This document shows, one piece after another, positions 1-9,274 of a stretch of DNA of 26,384 nucleotides. The position numbers and the translations under genes were made by a program. The stretch is from Plantago elongata (taxonomy: Eukaryota; Streptophyta; Magnoliopsida; Lamiales; Plantaginaceae): the NCBI GenBank assembly GCA_036897095.1, contig JAYMSP010002091.1, forward strand, positions 1-26,384, written 5' to 3'. Each line of letters opens with the position of its first letter. The first letter of the stretch is position 1. The notes beneath the pieces were generated by a model that worked only from the letters and a program-made list of their open reading frames with translations, made no database searches and was not told where the DNA came from.

Positions 1-1158
1 ATATATATATATATATATAAAATAATTTTTAAAAACAATTTTGGCCTGCCATAAAAAAAGAATTATTTCAGTATAGATTTTCAAAGAAATAGGAAAAATT
101 CCACCTAATTTCAAAATTTACACAAAACAGACCATTTGAATAGATATTTTTCAATTCAAATTGCTTCCCAATTAGCCCGTAATCTTCTAAGTAAAAGTAA
201 GCTATCATTTTGGGACATGGGAATGCAGGTATTTATGAATTTTTGGTATGGATTCCCAATAAATATAGCCACATGGTGCTTCATTAAAGAAGCATGTTAA
301 CAGATTTTAGTGCTCACAATAATGTACACTACAATAATGTACACTTAACAGTTGGGGATTGGATTGGATTGATCATAATGCTTACCCAAATTTCAATATC
401 ATGGCATTATTAGGCAAATTACAGGATGAAGATGGTGACATCAAACTAATTAAATGGCATCTAAATGTGTTAGTAATAGTTGAACTGTCTCCGTTCATGG
501 CCATTTAATATATGCACGCTTCTTCCATCAATGAGATACTTTGGCCCATCCAATAATGCATTTATGATTTATATAATATATTCCGTTCAATTTCGCTATA
601 TTTAATTATATATTCTATTACAGTTTAATTCAGTTCGAAAGTAATTAAAATTGAAGAAGAATAGAGTTTAGTCCTAAATAAGTTGAGGAAAAACAGTTGA
701 GTTCCGTAATCATGTTCGGTCGTTCAGCTTTAGGATGGGACCTAAACCTAATTAGATAGAATTAATGTCACTGATTGCCTAGCTATACATCACTAACCAT
801 GATCTTGCTTGTGCTTAATTAATCAGTTTATTTATATAGTTGCTCTGGAGTAGTAGCTAGTAATCAGGCCTGAAAAGGCATCTAAACATGATTTAAAGTT
901 TTAAACCACAGATGTACTAATCACGTGATTACTAATCTTTAGGATGATATTATAATCGATCACTAATTCAATTATGTGTCTAATAATAATCATAATGCGA
1001 CAATCACACAACGATAATGTTTTTTTTAATTAGTACTACACATGCTAATTGTCCTCTTCTATTCTTCATTCCACTGCGTCTTAATCGATGAGTGACTTTA
1101 TGACAATTTGATTAATTTATGACCGTTGATTTGAATTTTAATTAATTCTTTTTTGTAG
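1..1158 (+). other. Intron (partial) of MATE gene 1, no coding exon seen
   Basis: This stretch precedes the exon at 1159, which begins in mid-codon after a TTTTTTGTAG acceptor, so it should be the 3' part of a long intron. In the sister genes the preceding exon is a 542-nt one, and no trace of it is present here. The window opens with an AT dinucleotide run (1-19). A perfect 15-bp tandem duplication lies at 316-345. I see no other gene, RNA or mobile-element signal. Confidence 0.6.
316..345. repeat. Perfect tandem duplication of a 15-bp unit
   Basis: The unit ACAATAATGTACACT occurs twice in a row (316-330 and 331-345) inside the intron of MATE gene 1. It is probably a simple replication-slippage duplication. 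Confidence 0.85.
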
Positions 1159-2633
1159 TTTGGAGATATGGTATTTCACGGCATTGATCTTATTTGCTGG
1201 ATATCTAAAGGATGCTGAAGTTTCTGTTGACGCCTTATCTATTTGGTGAGTTTTAATACTCTTATTTTGGCACTGCACGTCGTATATCGATATACATCTA
1301 GCAGTTTATGTTATCGCGGTACAGAGTAATTCCGCGACACTTTTACTTTAATGTTAACAACATTTTATATAGTTAATATAAACCTTTAAAAAAAAACAGA
1401 GGGAAATAGTACATAACAATAATATCAAAATCATAGTAGTTCATGTTTCTGACTTGCTTAATTTTTTAATTTTTTTGCAGCATTAACATTCTGGGCTGGA
1501 CGGCTATGATAGCTCTTGGATTCAATGCCGCGATCAGGTGAATACATTTCTTAAGAATTCGAACAGCAATTCCCCAAAAAAAAAAAAAAAATCGTTTTGC
1601 TCCCTAAAATTTTGTCATTTGTGTGAAGTGTTTTGCTAAATGATTAACTTCTAATCAAGGATAATTCGTCTGTGCGTGTAGTGTAAGAGTATCAAACGAA
1701 CTAGGAGCAGCTCACCCAAGAACAGCAAAATTCTCTGTCACTGTGGTTGTTGTATCAGCATTTGTGATCGCCCTCCCAATCGCTTTCCTTCTGCTGATGT
1801 TCCAGGATCAATATCCAGCTCTGTTTTCAGACAGTGCAGCAGTGAAGCAAGTTGTGTATGATCTTACACCATTGCTTGCATTTTGCGTCGTCTTGAACAA
1901 TGTTCAACCTGCATTATCAGGTAATAAAAACATATTAATGGTCTAGTCTTTTTTGTATAATTGTCACAAGTTATAAAACGCATAATAAAAGTCTAGTCAT
2001 TTTGTTTATAAGTCACAAAAAAACATGTTGAATGTTGCTAAAAAAATGTATGTAATGGTTCAGGAGTGGCTATTGGGGCTGGATGGCAATCTCTAGTTGC
2101 TTATGTGAACATTGGATGCTACTATGTATTTGGTGTGCCTTTGGGTCTAATTATGGGCTACAAATTCGACATGGGCGTACAGGTGCGTATCTAAACATCT
2201 TTTAATAGTCGATTCATATAACTAGTGGCATCAATAATCGTTCATAAAGTGGGACATTATATCGAATTTTATGTATGAATGATATAGGACTGCTGCTATA
2301 GGACTCAGATTAATCCTATTTCATAGATTTCACAATGTTAATCAAAATTTGATTTTTTTTTCCCAGGGTATATGGTGTGGAATGGTATTAGGGACTCTGA
2401 TTCAAACGTTAATTCTGTTTTGGATTGTCTACAAAACAAACTGGAAAAAAGAGGTTCGTTCCATTTTATTTAGTTCACTGTATTCAATTTTCTAAATTTT
2501 GTTTTCTTTAAAAGGAAAGTTATATGTTTTGCATAATTGACGAATTGTACGCGAATAAATGCAGGCTTCTGTCGCGGTTAAAAGGATCAAAGCGTGGGGA
2601 GGCGAAAACACCATTCAAGAGGAGAGCGCTTAA
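1159..2633 (+). CDS. MATE efflux transporter gene 1 (DTX27/29-like), 3' part
   Basis: This is a multidrug and toxic compound extrusion (MATE) carrier, expected to be a proton-coupled antiporter of the vacuolar or plasma membrane that moves flavonoids or other small organics; the substrate cannot be read from sequence. Exons are 1159-1245, 1481-1537, 1682-1920, 2064-2182, 2367-2453 and 2565-2633, all with GT-AG junctions, ending in TAA after a Gln-Glu-Glu-Ser-Ala tail. About 218 residues are present, covering the C-terminal lobe. The first exon carries the CLE-x-W motif of helix 7 with its conserved glutamate. Later motifs are SVRVSNELG, LTPLLAF, SGVAIGAGWQ, GIWCGMVLG and TNWKKE. Exon lengths match those of the three complete copies downstream exactly. 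The N-terminal half (helices 1-6) lies before the window. The reading frame is intact, so the gene looks functional. Confidence 0.9.
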
Positions 2634-3422
2634 ACAAAATTATCTTTGTTTTTGTTCTTTTTGTAAGAAAACTGTTAGAAACTTAATGATATAAGTGTTC
2701 GTTCTTTTCTTTTTTTGGTTACTTGTTAGCAATGTTTTCGTTAAATTTAGTTCACGCAGTGCTTTTTAGAACTTGTGTGGACTTGCAATAGAAAATATAT
2801 CAAATGATAACACATTTTTTGGTCTTATATTTCAGTTAGGTATTTTGTCAGAATCATCGGAAAAAAATATGTTTTGTTCTTTCTAAAATCATGTATTTTC
2901 GCATCTTAAGGGTTACTATTTTATCGCAGATTTTCAATCAATCTCAAAGAAAATCGTAGCTCAGTGGTTAGGTATTGTTCGATCTTCTGCCTAGTAATGG
3001 AGGAAACCAAGCTAGGGTATAGTAGGTTTACTCTTCTTTTTTAGAGTGGCATTGTAAGTACATAGGCACTCCAATTACACCTCTCACTCATGTTCACTCA
3101 GTGACTCAGTCTGAAGGTAAGAAAACAGACCAAGCCCTTAGGAAGCAAAAATTACATAAAGCTAAATGCAAACCAGCTTCCAACGAACATAAGATAGATT
3201 TTGTTAGATGGATGTGACCGGGTGAGGGAGAATCCAATTGAAAGATACAAAACACAAGTGAATGTTATGTTGAGCTAATGACTAGTTGAGTTGAACGAGA
3301 ATCTCCAATCTATCAGGAGTGGACTCATAAACAGTTGAAGGAGAGTTATTTCTTGAAATAACAAACGAGATTTGATTCATGCAATCATGTGCTTGGAAAA
3401 TCTTCCACAAGTTAGGGTATAC
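2634..3422. other. Intergenic region between convergent genes
   Basis: This 0.8-kb gap holds the 3' flanks of MATE gene 1 (+) and KPHMT (-), which point toward each other. No exon, clear terminator element or RNA gene is visible. A tRNA-box-A-like string (TAGCTCAGTGG, near 2958) is present, but without a properly spaced box B. Confidence 0.6.
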
Positions 3423-5469
3423 CTATCTTGATTCAATATTCTCAGCTGCATCAGCTGCTGCAGATGCTGCATCTCCCAGGCCCATTTTCTGCAACTCTTT
3501 TGTGAAACCATCGACATCTGCAGCACCAATTTTATATGGGCTGTGTTCTGCGCCAGGAAAAGAGCCTGTTTTCACCTCTTTCTTGTAATCCAAAAGAGCA
3601 TTGTTGATGATATCCCCAACATGGGCATACTGTTTACAGAACTTTGGAGTAACCTGTGAAGCAAACACAATTCCAACGAAAGAAATATACATCCCAAGAT
3701 TCTTGAGGAAAAATTCCTGGAAATGTCAATGTGAGAAAACAGTAGTTGTACCTTTGCATGGTGCGGATGTTGCATCATCCCAAGAAGATCATGATACACT
3801 AAAACCTGCAACAAAAAACCTGAGAGCAGTCAGAGAGCATCAAATGTAAGCAAGATGCAGTTCTACATGAAACCAATAGGATAACATTATATATTGAAAG
3901 GATAGCACAACAATTTATGTGCACAAAGTTAAAAAACTCGTGATACATTATTGAGCAATTTATTGTCTTTCCCAAATGTGGAAACCTCAAGAAGAAAACT
4001 ACACAAACCTGACCACTGCAGAAAGGTCCAGCACCAATGCCAATGGTGGGGATCCGGAGAGCTGATGTTGCTGCAGCAGCTACAGGTGCAGGAACACATT
4101 CCAACACAACAGCAAAACACCCTGCTTCTTGTAAAGCTAATGAAGTTTCTACAACCTACCAAACTATTATGGGATCAATTCACAATCAAACAGAAGTTTT
4201 CACTAGCCTTAGCAAGTTTCGAAACCAGTTACCTTTACTGCACTATCAACGTTTCTCCCTTGAGGCCTAAACCCACCAAGTACACTAATGGCTTGAGGAG
4301 TCAACCCGACATGCCCGATCACTGCAATCCCAGCTTCAACAATAGCTTTAGCTGCTGTAATTCTAGAAGGTGCCCCACCCTCCAATTTAATTGCATCCAT
4401 TCCTCCTTCCTTCAAAATCCTTACAGCGGTATCGACTGCCTGCTCATGATTTGAAAGAAGAAGCACAATCATTCCAATTTCACAAATCGACATTCTAAAC
4501 TAGGAGTGCCTTCAAGTGGCAGATAAACTATGTTGCATGTCAACACAAAGTTCCTAACAACAGAATAATCATAACCAGCAGCATGGAAATGTTTTTAAAA
4601 AAGAAAAGAATAATAAAAAAGGCGCTTTCCAGGAGTAAAATTATAAAGTCACAGTCAATACAACAAAGATTATCACAAAATTTTCTTGTGCACCAAGACT
4701 GATTCATATGAAAGTTGTGTTGTGGGTAGATGGATTCTAAAGTAAAAAAATCAATCCACTGTCTCAAACTTCGTATTCAATTCAGTCCATCTCTGAACAT
4801 GGGCATACCAATCTTGACTCTGAGGCTGGATTGTACCTTGCTATTTTACAACTTTTATCAGTCGTAATGACAAGAGAAAAAAATTTGAAGCATTTAGTTC
4901 TCATATACAAGAAGCTTTAACAACAACGTATCTTTTGTTAATATTACCATTACAAAATTATAAAGTACAATTTTCATACACTTTCATACAAATGGTACAT
5001 GCTTATGAGCAGCATAATGATTTCATACACATAAATAAGTTATGCTCACTTCAAGTGATCATCAATTGAAATAGTCATTACCTGATTGATACTAGACTCG
5101 TAACTGCCAAACGGAAGGTCACCGACAAGGAGGGGTGTCTTAGCTCCACGTGCCACAGCACGACAGTGCACAAGCATCTCATCCAATGTAATGGGCAAAG
5201 TAGTGTCGTGACCATGAACCACCATGGATGCAGAATCACCCACCAAGCATATATCAATTCCAGCAGTGTCCAAATGTACTGCTGACGGGTAATCATACGC
5301 TGTCACCATGGTTATTGGCTCACCTTTCCTGTATTTCTGGCGAAGGTCAGTGAGTGTCACGCGCTGGTTGGGGTTTTGTGGCTTTGGTCCACCATACACA
5401 CTGTTTTCCGGCACATTGCTCATGGACCGGATGTGGAACCTCTTTTTAATTGCACAATTGCAGATGATC
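3423..5469 (-). CDS. panB: Ketopantoate hydroxymethyltransferase (KPHMT), core exons
   Basis: The enzyme transfers a hydroxymethyl group from methylene-tetrahydrofolate to 2-oxoisovalerate, giving ketopantoate for pantothenate and CoA synthesis; the plant enzyme is mitochondrial. Exons in transcript order are 5469-5082, 4439-4233, 4155-4009, 3805-3752 and 3653-3423 (TAG), all with GT-AG junctions. Visible motifs are [14 protein letters not shown] and GDLPF (metal-binding Asp pair, equivalent to E. coli Asp45 and Asp84), KLEGG (substrate Lys), [13 protein letters not shown] (catalytic Glu, E. coli Glu181), IGIGAG and the C-terminal HSPYK. From the Met at 5423 the protein is about 326 residues, a complete catalytic domain. 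The first exon begins with G of a split codon after a TTTCCAG acceptor and encodes 15 further residues, including RFHIRS, before that Met. This resembles the plant presequence/mature boundary, so a 5' exon must lie upstream (see 6175-7822). Confidence 0.93.
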
Positions 5470-5830
5470 CTGGAAATTGAAGAATCATTGTCATTGAAAT
5501 CTAGGATAGTTTAAAGATAGGGAGTGTCTCATGTGTGATGTGTCTATATAATGTTCCATGTGAACGAAGTAGATGATCAGTGGTTGGGATATGGAGCAAA
5601 TTTAGTGGACCTTTAACTGTACAATGTTGCTTTCATTGTCCATTCCATTTGAAAGTGATTCAAATTAAAGAGAAACCAAAATAATACTAAAACTTAATAT
5701 TAAAGTATTAATTTTAAATCATCGAAAGAAAAAAAAAATGCCTTGGGCAATGTTAACTAGATCCATATTGATAGGGCAATATATACCCAAAATCTATTAA
5801 TATAATAACAAAAGAGGAAAAGTAAATTAC

Positions 5831-5909
5831 TTTTTTTATCATTGATCTTATCTGCCTCTGTGATACGTGGAGCTGGTGTAAATTCAATATCAGTATTCTC
5901 TCCTTGTCC
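5831..5909 (-). pseudogene. Relic third exon of mL46, probably skipped
   Basis: On the minus strand this encodes GQGENTDIEFTPAPR followed by ITEADKINDKK, the segment of plant mitochondrial ribosomal protein mL46 (MRPL46, Nudix-like family) that normally precedes its C-terminal domain. The donor (AAAAAAA|GTAATT) is preserved in its expected phase. At the expected acceptor position, however, the sequence reads CTCCAA|GGGACA, not an AG. The AG one base later shifts the frame and then meets a stop after joining to KPHMT. None of the downstream mL46 sequence is found in the 360 bases before KPHMT. The exon is therefore likely intronic debris. Exon limits rest on remembered family sequence, so they are approximate. 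Confidence 0.55.
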
Positions 5910-6174
5910 CTTGGAGAATTCGTAAGCGGCACAAAGCCACATTAGTAATTGATATGGAAAACTGCACCTATCTATTCCCAAAAGAAAAGGTTTGAAGAGG
6001 AAGTAATGACAGTTAATATTGCAATTCAATTTGTTATCCATAATTACATTATCTGAACATTTTAATGGCAGAAAAGGCCACTATCGACTTGGTTGAAACT
6101 TATTGATTCAGGATTTTATACCGTTATGCGTGAGAGTAAAACTATACAGCGCATGAGACATAGGGATCACCCAC

Positions 6175-7822
6175 CTGGAGTCAGATTTTTTAAGGAAAGC
6201 TTCAGGGTATTCCACTCGATATTGTTGATTTCGTCGAAACCTGAATACATCACCACACATCATCACAAAGTTAAATGAGAACATCAAAACCAATAGCATT
6301 CATACATGTGCAAAGTAAGTAAATTCGTAGTATTAAACTCACCAAACTGTTTCTTCATTCAAAAAAACAAAAAAAAGCAATATATTCAGATCGATAACCA
6401 CTCCTAGCATTATATATGCTGAACTACTGTACACTACACTCTTTCCTTTTTAATAAGGAGCTGTTCATTAGTCATTCACAAGGTACTTTTTCAGCACAAA
6501 AGGATTGGCTAAATATATATCAACCTTGCCCATACACTGGGTACCCTCCATAGACCAGAAGATAAATCAGAGACATATACTTGGACATTATGTACACTTT
6601 TCATTCTCGACTCTCAAGAACATTATTTCACTGGTATAAACCTACCTAAGTATTAACATGACAATGCAGTTATCTTGTTATGACATATGCAGCAAATATT
6701 AAATGTGAAATTAAAAGCAAAGAGCATTCAAATTATAACTTCCTTGCTTTTTCTTCTCAGAATATAACTTCCTTGTCTCGCATGTTATTCTTTCATCTAT
6801 TTCATGTTCTTAACATTAACTACGAGCAGAATCATCAGCTCAAACTGCCTACATTTAATATAACAAAGATACAAAACTGGAGTCACATTTGGACATCCAA
6901 AAACATAATTTAGATTTAAAAAAATACATGCTTATGCTCAGAAAAATGGAGTCACATTCGCCAAGATACAAGCTATATTCAATACATTTCGGCACATAGA
7001 TCTATTGTAAGGTTTTTGTACAGTATGCTTGGGGCAGACCCACCGTTCACGCCAGACGCAGAAGTGAGCTCCAGCCCAGGTAAAAATGAAAAGAAAAGAT
7101 AAGACTATTTTCGGATTAGCCTGGGTTTGAAATAAAATTTATACATATATCAGCATTTTCATTAACGAGCAAGTCTTTTGGGAGGGTCTACTAAACAATA
7201 GAGTTATTATCGAGAAGTTCAGTTGTTTAAGTAACAACATAGGTGTTTTCATAAACACCAAGAATGATGCTAAGAACATGAGTGTTTTTCTTAACAACAT
7301 CACTCGTCTATTTTTAAATTGACTATATACAGTTAGTTTCCGATTAGGGCAGGGTCGCAGGGAGATATATCACTCGGTCCAACCCTGCACATAGCTCCAC
7401 ATAAATCTTCAATTCTCTCAAACGAATCATCATCGTAGCATAATCGTTTATCTATCTCAACTCATCTACTTAATCACATACATATACATTCGACTAAAGT
7501 TGCTAAAACTAAAGCCAATTAGATTCACCTGATTATCAGTCGGTTCACCCCAATCCGATATATGTTAAGAAATTGAATACAAACATGATTTATAGAGCTC
7601 AATGGTATACAATAAGCATGAGAAAGTAAAATGCAGAACCAAGAGAGAAGAGGGAACTTACGAGAACTTGGGATCGATTTTGGGAATGATAACGGGATGC
7701 CTCTCGAGCAGAACAGATGCTTCAATCTTATCTCTGGAGATGCTGCTCTTCTTCGCCTTCGCCGGACTGAATGCTCTGGAGGTTGCCGGAAAACACCGTC
7801 GCAGAGAAGCAATTTTCCCCAT
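6175..7822 (-). CDS. mL46-derived 5' exons with mitochondrial presequence, candidate first exons of KPHMT
   Basis: Exon 1 (7822-7662) starts with ATG and encodes a basic leader (MGKIASLRRCFPATSRAF) followed by KIEASVLLERHPVIIPKIDP, the N-terminal hallmark of plant mL46. It ends with a good donor (TC|GTAAGT). Exon 2 (6240-6175) follows a TATTCAG acceptor, encodes FRRNQQYRVEYPEAF and LKKSDS, and ends AG|GTGGGT. The intron between them is 1.42 kb. Exon 2 leaves two bases of a codon, exactly what the KPHMT exon at 5469 needs (AG|G, Arg). Exons 1 and 2 plus KPHMT then read without a stop for about 417 residues. No further mL46 C-terminal coding is present, so this cannot make a normal mL46. The leader, rich in Arg and Ser and lacking acidic residues, would suit mitochondrial import of KPHMT. 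The alternative is a broken mL46 duplicate lying next to KPHMT by chance. Confidence 0.6.
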
Positions 7823-9274
7823 TTCGAGCTCGAGATGGAAGTCGACTGATGATGACGAACTGAGGGGGGTTAACCCAAATGAATTTGAAGGCTATTGCTG
7901 ACCTAATTCGCTGAGGTAGATGAGGAATTCACGTCCCGCGCTCCTATTTACGAATTGAGAGAGGAATTCGTGATTTAATAAGAATTGGAATGCTATAGCC
8001 GAGCTCTGAATTTTCTATTATCTTATGCCTGTCTCTTATCACAGATTGTGATTGTGTACAGCCATACAGGGAGAGTATTCCTCGTTAAAATTTTCGGTGA
8101 GCTGTACATGCCAGTATCCTTTTAAGTTGAGAATCTTGCCGTATTATATACTTAGTTATTCAGTCTTGTACGTATGGTGCGACTGAATCTTTTTAAGTAG
8201 AATTCTCAGAAAAAATTTTCTTTAAATTAATAATTTAAAAAACGACATATGATATTATTTACACTTTATGTTACAATAAAAAATACATTTTAACCGAAAT
8301 AATTCGAAACATATCACATTGACTTGGTGAATGATAGTGGAAAATGTTTAGAAATAAAACCAGCAATGGTACTATCGTGAAAATAAAGAAACTCAAGTCT
8401 GTTTGGATGAAAAACAGTAATTTTGGAAATTTATGAAATAATTGAGTACCAGTAGTCAAATGAATGACAGTTAATTCAAATTATATGAGGCAAAATGGCA
8501 CCATTAACATGTTATGTTTCTCAATATTCTTTCAGCATATAGTTGATTACAGATGGTATATGAATCTGTTGTTCTGTTTACCTGAAACGGAAAATTCGTA
8601 TTAATTATGACAGTAATTAATGCCATTTGAAGAAAGACCAATGAGTTTAATCAATCAATCATCATTATAAAAAAAAATATAATTGGCCTATTTTCAAAAT
8701 CTTTTATAGTTCCTAATCAGATTATTATAAGATACATAAAGTCACAACGGATGGAAAATATTTTTTCTACAATCATTCAGCTGATTGTAGCCAAGGTGTA
8801 AAGGAGTTTATATGATATTAGGTCTTTTCCGGTTCATCCCTCTCACAAAGAGTATGGAACTTGTGTGTCATTTGATGCGGATCTCATTTCCATTATAAGT
8901 AGGGATTTATCGTTGGAGGGGAACCCGACTTGAGGTGAGTAAGATAACTCTTACTTGACCACGTATCTAATTTCTTCCTTAGAAAATTATATGGACTAAC
9001 ATGTTTAATGTATATCCTAATTTTATGAAAAGTTTATATCAATCTAAAATTTTAAATGAATTAAATTTATAATACATATCGACACGTATATAGTTATAAA
9101 ATGGGACGATATAATAAGGTGATCCCCTACCACATGTAGATAATGTACCATGATATCCAGTTCACCTGCTGACTTTTGCTTATAAATAACACCCACCTAA
9201 GGAGAAGAATTAGCAAATCTCACACTGACACACAAACAAAAGAAATCATCATAAAATATCTTTATTTTGAATCG
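7823..9274. other. Divergent intergenic region
   Basis: This is 1.45 kb between the 5' ends of the mL46-derived exon (-) and MATE gene 2 (+), so it should hold both promoters. Only the TATA box of the MATE gene is recognisable (9181-9188). I see no open frame with family resemblance and no clear transposon ends. Confidence 0.6.
9181..9188 (+). promoter_or_regulatory. TATA box of MATE gene 2
   Basis: TATAAATA lies 94 bases before the chosen ATG (9275). Transcription would be expected to start about 30 bases downstream, which excludes the in-frame ATG at 9176 and supports the start at 9275. Confidence 0.6.

Noticed and set aside
2955..3010. tRNA gene or tRNA-derived SINE suggested by TAGCTCAGTGGTTAGG
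   Set aside because: A box-A-like string is present, but the GTTCGAT string follows after only about ten bases, too close for box B, and no cloverleaf can be formed. A fragment of a SINE cannot be excluded.
7220..7260. Hairpin GGTGTTTTCATAAACACC as a regulatory or small RNA structure
   Set aside because: It is short, AT-rich and intronic, with no further support.
7525..7812. Minus-strand open frame with an Arg-rich run in the 7.5-7.8 kb region
   Set aside because: It is the shifted frame of the mL46-derived first exon; the frame starting at 7822 gives the recognisable mL46 sequence and a proper donor.
6175..7822. Independent functional mL46 gene
   Set aside because: Only the N-terminal third is present; the C-terminal domain is not found before KPHMT and exon 3 lacks a usable in-phase acceptor.
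9176..9274. Longer N-terminus of MATE gene 2 from an upstream in-frame ATG at 9176
   Set aside because: The ATG overlaps the start of the TATA box region and lies before the expected transcription start; the added residues do not resemble the family.
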